A DNA stretch of 64,000 bases from Aurantimonas sp. HBX-1 (GTDB lineage Bacteria; Pseudomonadota; Alphaproteobacteria; Rhizobiales; Rhizobiaceae), in contig NZ_CP090066.1 in assembly GCF_021391535.1 (NCBI RefSeq), positions 2,245,501 to 2,309,500 of the forward strand. Direction: 5' to 3'. Under the pieces are notes generated by a model, which did not search any database, was not told where the DNA came from, and saw only the letters and a program-made list of their open reading frames with translations. This document shows, piece after piece, positions 55,231 to 64,000 of the stretch. Positions within the stretch are counted from its first letter, which is position 1. Each line of letters opens with the position of its first letter. Position numbers and translations under genes: made by a program.

Positions 55231-56178
55231 ATGAGCGTTCACAACGTCGTCAAGCGTGCGGCCCTCGCACTCGTCCTGCTCGGATCGACGGCGGTGACTG
55301 CACCCCTGCTCGCGACGTCGGCACAGGCCGCCTCGGAGATCAGCGTCGTCGTCAACCGCCAGCCCATCACCACCTTCCAGATCCGCCAGCGCGCGGCTTT
55401 CCTGAAGTTGCGCCGGGTCGGCGGCAACGTCACACAGAAAGCCACCGACGAGCTGATCGACGAGGAACTGAAGAAGCAGGAAATCCGTCGGCGCGGCATC
55501 GACGTCCCCGACACCGCCGTCAACGAGGCCTACGGCCGGTTCGCCGCCGAGAACAAGATGAACGAACAACAGCTTGCCGAAGTCCTGTCGAGCGCCGGCT
55601 TCTCCGCCGAAGCGTTCAAGGATTACATCCGGGTGCAGATGGGCTGGGGCCAGGCGGTGCAGGCGCATATGCGCAGCGCCGACCGGATGAGCGAACAGGA
55701 CGTCGTGCAGCGCATGCTGGCGCAGGGCGGCCAGAAGCCCTCCACGACGGAATACACGCTGCAGCAGGTCATCTTCGTCATCCCCGATGGCCAGCGCGGT
55801 GCGCTTCTCGCCCAGCGCAAGCGCGAGGCCGACGGCATGCGCGGGCGCTTCCAGTCCTGCGACGCCACCTACACCTTCGCCAAGGGGCTGCGCGACGTCA
55901 CCGTCCGCGACCTCGGACGCGTCGCCCAGCCGGAACTGCCGCCGCGCTGGAAGGACGACATCATGCGGGCCGGCAACGGCAAGACCACGCCGGTGCAGGA
56001 AACCGAACGAGGCGTCGAGTACATCGCCATCTGCGGCAGCCGCAGCATTTCGGACGACAAGGTCGCAGCGATGGTCTTCCAGTCGAACGACATGGAGAAG
56101 CTGGGCCAGGAAGGCGGCGGCCCCGACGCAGCCTTCCTGAAGAAGCTACGCGACGAGGCGCAGATCAGCCGCCGATGA
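55231..56178 (+). CDS. surA: SurA-type periplasmic chaperone
   Basis: Helps outer-membrane proteins such as LptD cross the periplasm. The 315-residue product has a signal peptide (1-33, ending AQA), a SurA N-terminal chaperone domain (about 35-165: [40 protein letters not shown]) and one parvulin-like region (about 170-275) that is degenerate, with LQQVIF instead of the usual ARHILV. It is a short, single-domain form. A GGAGGAGGAG site precedes the ATG. It is 148 bases downstream of lptD and overlaps pdxA. Confidence 0.9.
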   Translation: MSVHNVVKRAALALVLLGSTAVTAPLLATSAQAASEISVVVNRQPITTFQIRQRAAFLKLRRVGGNVTQKATDELIDEELKKQEIRRRGIDVPDTAVNEAYGRFAAENKMNEQQLAEVLSSAGFSAEAFKDYIRVQMGWGQAVQAHMRSADRMSEQDVVQRMLAQGGQKPSTTEYTLQQVIFVIPDGQRGALLAQRKREADGMRGRFQSCDATYTFAKGLRDVTVRDLGRVAQPELPPRWKDDIMRAGNGKTTPVQETERGVEYIAICGSRSISDDKVAAMVFQSNDMEKLGQEGGGPDAAFLKKLRDEAQISRR

Positions 56179-57218
56179 GTGCTCCGGAGAGCCGCGGCCG
56201 GCTGCCGCCGGTCGCCGTCACGCTCGGCGAACCGTCGGGCGTCGGGCCGGACATCGTCCTTGCCATGCATGCGGGCCAGCACCCCGACCTGCCGGCCTTC
56301 TTCGTCCTCGCCGATCCCCGGATGCTCGCGGATCGCGCCACGCGGCTCGCCATCCCGGTTTCGCTGCACCTGATCGCTTCGCCGCAGGAGGCCGCGTCGG
56401 CGCCCTCCGGCACGCTTGCGGTGCTGCCGCTCGTCAACCGCCAAGGCGAGACGCCGGGCCGGATCGATCCCGACAACGCCGCCGGAACCGTCGAGGCGAT
56501 CGACCGCGCCACGGCGCTCGTCCTTGCCGGCGAGGCCTCGGCGCTCGTGACCGGCCCGATCGACAAGAAGGCGCTCTACGATTTCGGCTTCCAGCATCCG
56601 GGCCACACCGAGTATCTCGCCGATCTCTGTGCGCGCCGGCTCGGCCGTCCGTTCACCCCGGTCATGCTGCTCACCGGCCCGGAACTCTCCTGCGTTCCCG
56701 TGACCATCCATATCCCGATCGCCGAGGTGCCGCGCCAGCTGACCGTCGGGCTGATCGAGACGACCTGCCGCATCGTCGCCGACGACTATCGCGCCCGGCT
56801 TGGCATCGCCTCGCCGCGCCTGGCGGTCTCCGGGCTCAACCCGCATGCGGGAGAAAAGGGCGCGATCGGCAGCGAGGAGGAGACGGTGATCCGTCCGGCG
56901 ATCGAGCGGCTGCGAACCGCCGGCATCGACGCGTTCGGACCGCTGCCCGGCGACACGATGTTCCACGCCGAGGCTCGGCGCGGCTACGACGTAGCGATCT
57001 GCATGTATCACGACCAGGCGCTGATCCCCGCCAAGACGCTGGCCTTCGACCAGACGGTCAACGCGACGCTCGGGCTGCCCATCATCCGCACGTCGCCGGA
57101 TCACGGGACGGCCGCCGACATCGCCGGCACCGGCAGGGCACGCCCGGACAGCTTCCTCGCCGCGCTTCGTCTTGCGGGGCGCATGGCGACTTCGGCCAGC
57201 CACGCGGCCGGCGCGTGA
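56175..57218 (+). CDS. pdxA: 4-hydroxythreonine-4-phosphate dehydrogenase
   Basis: NAD-dependent oxidation in pyridoxal-phosphate synthesis. The 347-residue protein shows [15 protein letters not shown] at the start, the metal-binding histidines in [10 protein letters not shown] and [22 protein letters not shown], and the NAD-binding [13 protein letters not shown]. Its ATG overlaps the surA stop by four bases, and its stop overlaps the rsmA start: the classic surA-pdxA-rsmA order. Confidence 0.96.
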   Translation: MSAPESRGRLPPVAVTLGEPSGVGPDIVLAMHAGQHPDLPAFFVLADPRMLADRATRLAIPVSLHLIASPQEAASAPSGTLAVLPLVNRQGETPGRIDPDNAAGTVEAIDRATALVLAGEASALVTGPIDKKALYDFGFQHPGHTEYLADLCARRLGRPFTPVMLLTGPELSCVPVTIHIPIAEVPRQLTVGLIETTCRIVADDYRARLGIASPRLAVSGLNPHAGEKGAIGSEEETVIRPAIERLRTAGIDAFGPLPGDTMFHAEARRGYDVAICMYHDQALIPAKTLAFDQTVNATLGLPIIRTSPDHGTAADIAGTGRARPDSFLAALRLAGRMATSASHAAGA

Positions 57219-58045
57219 GCCCCATCGATCCGCTGCCGCCGCTGCGAACCGTGCTGGCCGAATACGGGCTGGAGCCCCGCCGCAGCCTCGGCCAGAATTT
57301 CCTCCTGGACCTCAATCTCACCGCCCGGATCGCGCGACAGGCGCAGCCGCTGGAGAACGCCACGATCGTCGAGGTCGGCCCCGGCCCTGGCGGGCTGACG
57401 CGGGCGCTCCTCGCCGAAGGCGCCGGCCGGGTGATCGCAGTCGAGAAGGATCCGCGCTGCCTCCCTGCCCTCCACGCCATCGCCGATCACTATCCCGGGC
57501 GGCTGGAGATCATCGAGGCCGACGCGCTGACCCTCGACATCGGCACCATCGCCCATACGGGAACGCTCAAGGTCGTCGCCAACCTGCCCTACAATGTCGG
57601 CACGCAGCTGCTGCTGAACTGGATCGCGACGCCCGACTGGCCGCCGGCCTGGGAGAGCCTGACGCTGATGTTCCAGCGCGAGGTGGCCGAGCGCATCGTC
57701 GCGGCGCCGGGTTCCGACCACTATGGTCGGCTGGGGGTCCTGGCGGGCTGGCGGACCGTGTCCCGCATCGCATTCGACGTGTCGCGCGAGGCGTTCACGC
57801 CGCCGCCCAAGGTGACCTCCTCGGTGGTGCGGATCGTGCCGCGCCCGGCGCCCGAAGACGTTCCGCTGGCGGCGCTCGAGACGGTGACGGCGGCGGCCTT
57901 CGGGCAGCGGCGCAAGATGCTGCGCCAGAGCCTCAAGGCACTCGGCGGCGAGGCGCTGCTCGCCCGCGCCGGGATTGATCCGCAGCGCCGGGCGGAGACC
58001 CTGTCGGTCTCGGAATTCGTCAGCATCGCCCGATTGTTAGGCTGA
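57215..58045 (+). CDS. rsmA: 16S rRNA (adenine-1518/1519-N6)-dimethyltransferase
   Basis: Late ribosome-assembly enzyme (KsgA) that dimethylates two adenines at the 3' end of 16S rRNA. The 276-residue protein has SLGQNFLLD, the SAM-binding [15 protein letters not shown] and the catalytic [12 protein letters not shown]. The start codon is GTG overlapping the pdxA stop (GTGA), so it is translationally coupled. It ends 26 bases from the convergent gmk stop. Confidence 0.96.
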   Translation: MSPIDPLPPLRTVLAEYGLEPRRSLGQNFLLDLNLTARIARQAQPLENATIVEVGPGPGGLTRALLAEGAGRVIAVEKDPRCLPALHAIADHYPGRLEIIEADALTLDIGTIAHTGTLKVVANLPYNVGTQLLLNWIATPDWPPAWESLTLMFQREVAERIVAAPGSDHYGRLGVLAGWRTVSRIAFDVSREAFTPPPKVTSSVVRIVPRPAPEDVPLAALETVTAAAFGQRRKMLRQSLKALGGEALLARAGIDPQRRAETLSVSEFVSIARLLG

Positions 58046-58071
58046 CCTGACGAGAATCCGATTCAGTCGCT

Positions 58072-58737
58072 TCAAGCGATCTCTTCGGCCAGCAGCTGGG
58101 CGGTGAAGTCGTAGAGCCCCGGCCGGCGGTCGCGGCGCAACCGCTCGGCGTTGATGATCGAGCGGACCGCCGAGAAGGCGCGGTCGAGATCGTCGTTGAT
58201 CACCACGTAGTCGTAGTCGCGCCAGCGGGCGATCTCCACCTTGGCGTTCTTCAGCCGCACGGCGATCGTCTCGCCGGAATCCTCGGCGCGGCGCAGGAGC
58301 CGCGTCTTCAATTCTGCCATCGACGGCGGCAGGATGAAGATCGAGACGATGTCGGCCTTGGCCTGGCGCTGCAGCTGCAGCGCCCCCTGGTAGTCGATGT
58401 CGAACAGCATGTCGCGGCCGTCCTGCATGGCCTTCTCGGCGGCCGAACGCGGCGTGCCGTAGAGGTTGCCGTGCACCTCGGCCCATTCCAGCAGGGCGCC
58501 GCCCTCGCGCATCTGGTGGAACTCGTCACGCTCGATGAAGTGGTAGTGAACGCCGTCGATCTCGCTGGCCCGGCGCTTGCGCGTCGTCACGCTGATCGAC
58601 AGCGAGAACAGCGGATCGGAATCGAGCAAGGTCCGGGCGATCGTCGACTTGCCGGCGCCGGAGGGCGAAGAAAGGACGAGCATCAGGCCGCGACGCGCGA
58701 TCTTGATGGGCGATTCGGTGTCGAAGATCGACGTCAT
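58072..58737 (-). CDS. gmk: Guanylate kinase
   Basis: Phosphorylates GMP to GDP. The 221-residue protein has P-loop [10 protein letters not shown] (about 23-32), the GMP-binding [21 protein letters not shown] and [12 protein letters not shown]. The N-terminal 18 residues before the first beta strand are an extension common in alphaproteobacteria. Its ATG overlaps the yicC stop by four bases. Confidence 0.96.
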   Translation of the reverse strand: MTSIFDTESPIKIARRGLMLVLSSPSGAGKSTIARTLLDSDPLFSLSISVTTRKRRASEIDGVHYHFIERDEFHQMREGGALLEWAEVHGNLYGTPRSAAEKAMQDGRDMLFDIDYQGALQLQRQAKADIVSIFILPPSMAELKTRLLRRAEDSGETIAVRLKNAKVEIARWRDYDYVVINDDLDRAFSAVRSIINAERLRRDRRPGLYDFTAQLLAEEIA

Positions 58738-59621
58738 TCTAGATTCTGCACCTGTTCCCGGAACTGATCGACCACGACCTTCAGCTCCAGCCCGATGGCG
58801 GTGAGCGAGGTCGCGTTCGACTTGGCGCAGACCGTATTCGATTCGCGGTTGAATTCCTGCGATAAAAAGTCGAGGCGCCGTCCGATCGGCCCGCCTCCGT
58901 CGAGCAGTGCCCGCGCGGCGTCGACATGGGCGCGCAGCCGGTCGAGCTCCTCGCGGATGTCGGCCCGTGTCGCCAGCAGGGCCGCTTCCTGGTGCAGGCG
59001 GGCCTCGTCGAGCCGGGCGTCGGTGCCAAGGAGGTCGGCAAGCTGCGAGGCGAGGCGCTGGCGTATCACCTGCGGGGAGCGCGCCGGGTCCTGCTCGGCC
59101 CTGCCGACGAGCGCGGCGATCTCGTCGATGCGCAGCAGCAGGATCTCGCGGAGCGCATCCCCTTCCGACTGGCGCGCCACGGCCAGTGCCGCCAGCGCCG
59201 CCGCGAAGCCCTCGGTGACGGCCGCGTGTCGCCGGGCCTCCACCTCCGGGTCCGGACGGATCTCGGCGACGTCGACGATGCCCTTGATCGCCAGGATACC
59301 GTCGGCCGTCGGCGCGGCGGCATGACCGTCGGCGACCAGCCGGGACGACAGCGCCAGCACCCGGTTCAGCATGGCGTCGTTGACGATGAGTTCCGGCAGG
59401 GTGGCGTCGCGCTTCAGCTGCAGCCCGGCCTGGATGTTGCCGCGCGACAGGTGCGAGGCGGCGAGGCGGCGAAGCGCCGGCTCGATCGGCTCGAAGCCCG
59501 GCGGCAGCCGCAGCCGCATGTCGAGGCCCTTGCCGTTGACGGAGCGAAGCTCCCAGACGAACTCGATCCCCTCGGCGACGGCTTCGTGTCGGGCAAAGCC
59601 CGTCATGCTCTGGACGGGCAT
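58734..59621 (-). CDS. yicC: YicC-family endoribonuclease
   Basis: A 295-residue cytoplasmic protein of the YicC family, characterised as an endoribonuclease that tunes small-RNA stability. It has the N-terminal signature SMTGFARHE and [18 protein letters not shown], and the C-terminal [23 protein letters not shown] 59621 (MPVQSMTGF) has GAGG in front; an ATG five codons upstream is also possible. Overlaps gmk by four bases, the standard pairing. Confidence 0.93.
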   Translation of the reverse strand: MPVQSMTGFARHEAVAEGIEFVWELRSVNGKGLDMRLRLPPGFEPIEPALRRLAASHLSRGNIQAGLQLKRDATLPELIVNDAMLNRVLALSSRLVADGHAAAPTADGILAIKGIVDVAEIRPDPEVEARRHAAVTEGFAAALAALAVARQSEGDALREILLLRIDEIAALVGRAEQDPARSPQVIRQRLASQLADLLGTDARLDEARLHQEAALLATRADIREELDRLRAHVDAARALLDGGGPIGRRLDFLSQEFNRESNTVCAKSNATSLTAIGLELKVVVDQFREQVQNLE

Positions 59622-59666
59622 GGCCTCACCCCTCATGCGCTCAGCCGGAAATCCGGCGCGGCGCGA

Positions 59667-60788
59667 TCACTCCTCGGCGGCTTCCGTCGCCGCACGCTGC
59701 TGGCGCTCGAAGGCGCGGTACTCCTGCACATTGCGGTTGTGCTCTTCCAGCGTCTCGGAGAACACGTGCCCACCCGTCCCGTCGGCGACGAAGTAGATGT
59801 CGTCGGTCTCCAGCGGATTGGCCACGGCTTCCAGCGCCGCGCGGCCGGGATTGGCGATCGGGCCCGGCGGCAGACCGTTGATCCGGTAGGTGTTGTAGGG
59901 CGTGTCGCTCTCGATGTCCGACTGGGTGACCGGCCGGTCAGCCGGCTTTCCGGCACCGCCGTACACCCCGTAGAGGAAGGTCGGGTCGGACTGCAGCCGC
60001 ATGCCCTTGCGCAGGCGGTTGACGAAGACCGAGGCGACGTGGGGCCGCTCGCTGGCAATGCCCGTCTCCCGCTCGACGATCGACGCGAGCGTCAGGAACT
60101 GACCGATGTCGTCGACCGGGATCTCGGGGTTCCGCTTCTCCCAGATCTCGGCGACGAGCCGGTCCTGGGCTTCCTTCATGCGCTGGACCAGGCCCTTGCG
60201 GCTGTCGCCCCGCTGGACGAGGTAGGTGTCGGGGCGCAGCGTGCCCTCGGGCAGCAGTTCTGGCATCTCGCCCGACAGGACTTCCGACGCCGCGATGCGG
60301 TCGTAGATGCGCTGGACCGTCCAGCCTTCCGGGATCGTGACGGAGTGGACGATCGACTTGCCGGTGCGCAGCTTCTCCATCACGCCGCGCATCGAGATGC
60401 CGGGCTCGAACGCGTATTCGCCGGGCTTCAGCTCGCCGCCCGCGCCGGCAATCCGCACGCCATACTCGAAGACCTGAGCGTCGCTGATGATCCCCTCGCG
60501 CTCCAGCCCGGCCGCGATGGTCTGCGCGCCCGAGCCGCTCGGCACGACGTAGGTGGCCTCCTGACGGAGCGGGCCCGGGCCCTCGAACTGCCCGGCGCCC
60601 CAGTAGATCACGGCGCCGGCGGCCAGCATCAGGAACAGCGCCATCGACAGGCAGAAGTTCAGGAAGATGACGAGCTGGCTGCGCGCATAGCGCGAGCGGC
60701 GCGGCGGCAGGGGAGCCGGCGACGGCCGCAATTCGCGGGCCGCCCTGCGGCGCTCGCGTCTCGAATCGGCTCCCGAGTCCTCGCTCAC
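59667..60788 (-). CDS. mltG: Endolytic murein transglycosylase MltG
   Basis: Inner-membrane-anchored lytic transglycosylase that cuts nascent glycan strands. The 373-residue protein has a basic cytoplasmic N-terminus (Arg-rich, 1-37), one transmembrane helix (about 38-62), a LysM-like region and the YceG catalytic domain with LASIVERETG (the catalytic Glu) and SVFVNRLRKGMRLQSDPT. The start codon is GTG at 60788 with GGGGGA upstream. Follows fabF by 100 bases on the same strand and precedes yicC, the common pattern. Confidence 0.95.
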   Translation of the reverse strand: MSEDSGADSRRERRRAARELRPSPAPLPPRRSRYARSQLVIFLNFCLSMALFLMLAAGAVIYWGAGQFEGPGPLRQEATYVVPSGSGAQTIAAGLEREGIISDAQVFEYGVRIAGAGGELKPGEYAFEPGISMRGVMEKLRTGKSIVHSVTIPEGWTVQRIYDRIAASEVLSGEMPELLPEGTLRPDTYLVQRGDSRKGLVQRMKEAQDRLVAEIWEKRNPEIPVDDIGQFLTLASIVERETGIASERPHVASVFVNRLRKGMRLQSDPTFLYGVYGGAGKPADRPVTQSDIESDTPYNTYRINGLPPGPIANPGRAALEAVANPLETDDIYFVADGTGGHVFSETLEEHNRNVQEYRAFERQQRAATEAAEE

Positions 60789-60888
60789 CGGATCATCCCC
60801 CGAATGCGTTGCCGTGACCGCCGAAGCATCACTGGAATGTGGCGAAAGCCCGGACGAACCGCGCCCCGGGACCCGACGATGCGCGGGA

Positions 60889-62154
60889 CTATTCGTCCAG
60901 CTGCCGCAGGATCAGCGACGCGTTGGTGCCCCCGAACCCGAACGAGTTCGACAACGCGATCTTGATGTCCTTCTCGCGCTTCACGTGCGGCACGAGATCG
61001 ATCTTCGTCTCGACGGACGGATTGTCGAGATTGAGCGTCGGCGGCGCGACGTTGTCGCGGATCGCCAGGGCCGAGAAGATCGCCTCGACGGCACCCGCGG
61101 CGCCGAGAAGATGGCCGATCGCCGACTTCGTCGAGGACATCGAAATCCCCGCCGCCGCATCGCCGAGCAGCCGCTCGATCGCCCGCAGCTCGATCTCGTC
61201 GCCGAGCGGCGTCGAGGTGCCGTGGGCGTTGACGTAATCGATGTCGTGCGGGGTGATGCCGGCGCGCTTCATCGCCGCGGACATGCAGCGATAGGCGCCG
61301 TCGCCGTCTTCCGCCGGAGCGGTGATGTGGTAGGCGTCGCCCGACATGCCGTAGCCGATCACCTCGGCATAGATGCGCGCGCCGCGTGCGCGGGCGTGGT
61401 CGAGCTCCTCGAGCACAACGATGCCGGCGCCCTCGCCCATGACGAAGCCGTCGCGATCACGGTCGTAAGGGCGCGAGCCGCGGGTCGGATCGTCGTTGAA
61501 ATGCGTCGACAGCGCCCGGCAGGCGGCAAAGCCGGCGACGGCGAGCCGCGAAACCGGCGATTCCGCGCCGCCGGCGACCATCACGTCGGCATCGCCGAGG
61601 GCGATGATCCGCGAGGCGTCGCCGATCGCGTGCGCGCCCGTCGAGCAGGCGGTGACCACGGAATGGTTGGGGCCCTTCAGGCCGTTGCGGATCGACACAT
61701 GGCCGGACGCAAGGTTGATCAGGCTGCCCGGAATGAAGAAGGGGCTGACCCTGCGGGGGCCCTTTTCGGCAAGGATGAGCGCCGTGCGCTCGATACCCTG
61801 CAGGCCGCCGATGCCCGAGCCGATCAGAACGCCGCTGGCGATCTGGTCCTCGTAGCTGTCGGGATGCCAGTCGGCATCGTCCAACGCCTCGGATGCCGCG
61901 GCCATCGCATAGACGATGAAATCATCGACCTTGCGCTGTTCCTTCGGCTCCATCCACTGGTCGGGATCGAAGGTGCCGTCCTCGCCGGCGCCGCGCGGAA
62001 TCTGCCCGGCGATCTGGCACGCGAGGTCGGAGACCTCGAAATGCTCGATCCGCTTGAGACCGCTCTCGCCGTTCAGGAGGCGCTTCCATGTGACGCCGGC
62101 ACCCGCCCCGAGGGGGCTGACCATGCCGACGCCCGTGATAACAACTCGTCTCAT
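60889..62154 (-). CDS. fabF: 3-oxoacyl-ACP synthase II
   Basis: Elongating condensing enzyme of type II fatty-acid synthesis. The 421-residue protein starts MRRVVITGVGMVSPLG and has the catalytic Cys170 in VTACSTGAHAIGD and the two histidines in NAHGTSTPLGD and SAIGHLLGAAG. ATG 62154 is preferred to an in-frame TTG one codon before it. It follows acpP by 40 bases. Confidence 0.97.
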   Translation of the reverse strand: MRRVVITGVGMVSPLGAGAGVTWKRLLNGESGLKRIEHFEVSDLACQIAGQIPRGAGEDGTFDPDQWMEPKEQRKVDDFIVYAMAAASEALDDADWHPDSYEDQIASGVLIGSGIGGLQGIERTALILAEKGPRRVSPFFIPGSLINLASGHVSIRNGLKGPNHSVVTACSTGAHAIGDASRIIALGDADVMVAGGAESPVSRLAVAGFAACRALSTHFNDDPTRGSRPYDRDRDGFVMGEGAGIVVLEELDHARARGARIYAEVIGYGMSGDAYHITAPAEDGDGAYRCMSAAMKRAGITPHDIDYVNAHGTSTPLGDEIELRAIERLLGDAAAGISMSSTKSAIGHLLGAAGAVEAIFSALAIRDNVAPPTLNLDNPSVETKIDLVPHVKREKDIKIALSNSFGFGGTNASLILRQLDE

Positions 62155-62194
62155 CAAATGCTCAATCGCCCAGGCGGACGCTCCGCCTGATGCG

Positions 62195-62431
62195 TCAGGC
62201 CTGATTCTTCTCGATGAACTTCACCGCGTCGCCGACGGTGAGGATGGTCTCGGCGGCATCGTCCGGGATCTCGACACCGAACTCCTCCTCGAAGGCCATG
62301 ACGAGCTCGACCGTGTCGAGGCTGTCGGCGCCAAGATCGTCGATGAAGCTGGCGTTCTCGGTGACCTTCTCCTGCTCGACGCCCAGATGTTCGACGACGA
62401 TCTTCTTCACTCGCTCGGCGGTATCGCTCAT
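62195..62431 (-). CDS. acpP: Acyl carrier protein
   Basis: The 78-residue carrier for growing fatty acyl chains. Ser37 in [19 protein letters not shown] receives the 4'-phosphopantetheine. It is very acidic, as expected. A GAGGAC site is eight bases before the ATG and a candidate promoter lies 34 bases upstream, consistent with separate high expression within the fab cluster. Confidence 0.97.
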   Translation of the reverse strand: MSDTAERVKKIVVEHLGVEQEKVTENASFIDDLGADSLDTVELVMAFEEEFGVEIPDDAAETILTVGDAVKFIEKNQA

Positions 62432-62464
62432 TGTCAGTCCTCTATTGCGATGGTGCTGCCGCTT

Positions 62465-62493
62465 TCGTTAGACGCGGGGCGACGCTTTATCAA
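62465..62493 (-). promoter_or_regulatory. Candidate acpP promoter
   Basis: On the minus strand TTGATA (62488-62493), 17 bases, then TAACGA (62465-62470), in the 165-base gap between fabG and acpP. The -35 is good, the -10 moderate. Confidence 0.4.
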
Positions 62494-62596
62494 GCGGCAC
62501 CGACCGGCATCTCCGTCGGGCATCAGCGTGGGTCGAATGGTTCGGTGGCGCGGCGCTTACCACGCCGCGACGCAGGGGCCAAGGGAAAGGCCCGGC

Positions 62597-63334
62597 TCAG
62601 ATCATCACCATGCCGCCGTTGACGTGCAGCGTCTGGCCGGTGACGTACCCGGCCTGGTCGGATGCCAGATAGACCGCGGCGGCGGCGATGTCGCCGCCCT
62701 CGCCCATGCGCTTCATGGGGATCGCCCCCATGATCGTGTCCTTCTGCTTGTCGTTCAGCTTGTCGGTCATGGCGCTGGCGATGAAGCCCGGGGCGATGCA
62801 GTTCACCGTCACGTTGCGCGAGGCGATTTCCTGGGCGAGCGACTTGGAAAAGCCGATCATGCCCGCCTTGGCGGCGCAATAATTCGCCTGGCCCGGATTG
62901 CCCGTGACGCCGACGATCGAGGTGATGTTGATGATTCGCCCGTGCCGGCGGCGCATCATCGGATGGGTGATGCCGCGCGTCAGCCGGAAGGCGGCGGTCA
63001 GATCCACCTCGATGACGCTGTCCCAGTCGTCGTCCGACATCCGTACGAACAGGCCGTCGCGGGTGATGCCGGCATTGTTCACGAGGATGTCGACGCCCTG
63101 CATCTCCGTCTCGGCGGTCTCGGCCAGCACCTTCTGCGCGTCGCGGTCGGCGAGGTCGGCGGGAAACACCATCGTGCGGTCGCCGAGTTCGGCGGCGAGC
63201 GCGTCGAGCTTCTCGCGCCGCGTGCCGTGCAGGCCCACGGTTGCCCCGGCCGCGTGGAACGCGCGGGCGATCGCCTCGCCGATGCCGCCGCTGGCACCGG
63301 TGACAAGCGCCTTGCGCCCGGTCAGGTCAAACAT
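62597..63334 (-). CDS. fabG: 3-oxoacyl-ACP reductase
   Basis: NADPH-dependent reduction of 3-oxoacyl-ACP. The 245-residue SDR protein has the dinucleotide motif TGASGGIGEAIA (about 12-23), NNAGITRDG, and the Ser-Tyr-Lys triad in NITSIVG and QANYCAAKAG. An AAGGAG site precedes the ATG. It sits between fabD and acpP, the universal order. Confidence 0.97.
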   Translation of the reverse strand: MFDLTGRKALVTGASGGIGEAIARAFHAAGATVGLHGTRREKLDALAAELGDRTMVFPADLADRDAQKVLAETAETEMQGVDILVNNAGITRDGLFVRMSDDDWDSVIEVDLTAAFRLTRGITHPMMRRRHGRIINITSIVGVTGNPGQANYCAAKAGMIGFSKSLAQEIASRNVTVNCIAPGFIASAMTDKLNDKQKDTIMGAIPMKRMGEGGDIAAAAVYLASDQAGYVTGQTLHVNGGMVMI

Positions 63335-63380
63335 CTGGTCTCCTTCCCATTATCGTTGCGCGGCTCCTGGCGCTGCGCCT

Positions 63381-64000
63381 TCAGCCGCGTTCTCCGGAAA
63401 ATGCCCGAACCTCGTCAACCGTCCCGACTGCAGACGTAACGAGGTTCTTGTCGATGCGGCGCGCAAGTCCGCTCAGCACCCGGCCGCTGCCGATCTCGAC
63501 CAGCTTCGTCACGCCCTCCCGCGCCAGGAACTCGACGCTCTCGCGCCAGCGGACCTGCCCGGTCACCTGCCGGACCAGGCGCTCACGAATCTCGTCGGGC
63601 TGGCTGGTCGGGGTCGCCGTCACGTTCGATATGACAGGCACCGAAGGCGCCGCGATGGCGGTCTCGGCCAGCGCCGCCTGCATGCGCTCTGCCGCCGGCT
63701 GCATCAGCCGGCAGTGAAAGGGCGCGGATACCGAGAGCGGGATGGCCCGCTTGGCGCCCCGCTCCGGCGCCATCGCCACGGCGCGGTCGATCGCGGCCCG
63801 GTTGCCGGAGATGACGATCTGCCCGCCGCCATTGTCGTTCGCCGGCTCGCAGACCTCGCCCTCCGCCGCGGCGGCGCAGAGCGCCAGCACCGCCTCCGCA
63901 TCGAGGCCGAGAATGGCCGCCATGGCGCCCTCGCCCTGCGGCACGGCGGCCTGCATGGCGGTGCCACGGATGCGCAGGAGCCGGGCAGTGTCGGCGACGG
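63381..64000 (-). CDS. fabD: Malonyl-CoA-ACP transacylase (3' part, cut by window edge)
   Basis: The C-terminal 206 codons of FabD; the start and the GHSLGE nucleophile region are beyond the right edge. The visible frame continues past an internal ATG at 63956 to the edge (VADTARLLRIRGTAMQAAV), as full-length FabD does. The catalytic His is in SAPFHCRLM, and the C-terminal block VEIGSGRVLSGLARRID is typical. It supplies malonyl-ACP to FabF and FabH, and stops 46 bases before fabG. Confidence 0.95.
   Translation of the reverse strand, partial: VADTARLLRIRGTAMQAAVPQGEGAMAAILGLDAEAVLALCAAAAEGEVCEPANDNGGGQIVISGNRAAIDRAVAMAPERGAKRAIPLSVSAPFHCRLMQPAAERMQAALAETAIAAPSVPVISNVTATPTSQPDEIRERLVRQVTGQVRWRESVEFLAREGVTKLVEIGSGRVLSGLARRIDKNLVTSAVGTVDEVRAFSGERG

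Noticed and set aside
1..64000. tRNA, rRNA, CRISPR array, insertion sequence, prophage or integrase
   Set aside because: None seen by reading the intergenic regions, which are all under 300 bases; a tRNAscan, Rfam and repeat search would settle this.

Overview
The window is a 64 kb stretch of a GC-rich (roughly two-thirds G+C by eye) alphaproteobacterial chromosome, most likely from the order Hyphomicrobiales (Rhizobiales). This is inferred from gene order (glyA-nrdR-ribD-ribE-ribH-nusB; ldtR beside an L,D-transpeptidase and a DUF6163 protein; uvrC-pgsA-moaD-moaE; lptF-lptG-lptD-surA-pdxA-rsmA; hdaA beside ppk/ppx), from the magnesium-type HemB and from the LdtR regulator. The genus cannot be fixed from sequence alone. 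Almost all of it is core genome: about 60 genes, many with 1-4 base stop/start overlaps, no gap above 300 bases, and no tRNA, rRNA, CRISPR array, insertion sequence or prophage that I could see.

Layout. 1-4361 (minus): glyA, nrdR and the riboflavin genes ribD, ribE and ribH, then the start of nusB running off the left edge. 4541-7240 (minus): a cell-wall module of an unknown membrane protein (DUF6163), the MarR-type regulator LdtR and a Tat-exported L,D-transpeptidase. 7455-11789 (plus): hemB, an RDD membrane protein, an SLC13/TrkA-C transporter and a bacterial aminoacyl-protein transferase (N-end rule). 11850-18121: parC, an exported protein of unknown function, DUF2076 and aspS. 18297-25942: rnd facing a minus-strand run of pgsA-like, AI-2E transporter, hdaA, ppk and ppx. 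26074-27836: purM-purN.

28065-34512 is the least ordinary part: a 997-residue exported six-heme protein that seems to fuse an N-terminal cytochrome P460-like domain to a c554-like multiheme body, a convergent lone molybdopterin oxidoreductase, and an old-yellow-enzyme reductase. 34666-38830: rlmJ, a small exported protein, a GST, a 5TM-GGDEF diguanylate cyclase and an Omp25/31-type porin-like protein. 39127-45074: uvrC, pgsA, moaD, moaE, a tail-anchored CBS protein, ndk, a second GST and DinB. 45192-50075: an ABC-F ATPase, an unknown membrane protein, holC and pepA. 50319-58045 (plus): the LPS-export and outer-membrane operon lptF-lptG-lptD-surA-pdxA-rsmA. 58072-64000 (minus): fabD (cut by the right edge), fabG, acpP, fabF, mltG, yicC and gmk.

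The genes form an envelope-heavy housekeeping set (fatty-acid synthesis, LPS export, peptidoglycan remodelling and glycan-strand termination, phospholipid synthesis) together with cofactor synthesis (riboflavin, heme, molybdopterin, pyridoxal) and replication control (HdaA, HolC, ParC). The best candidate for something new is the P460-multiheme fusion at 28065. Next are a MarR-like palindrome before ldtR and a long two-part hairpin between ribE and ribH.
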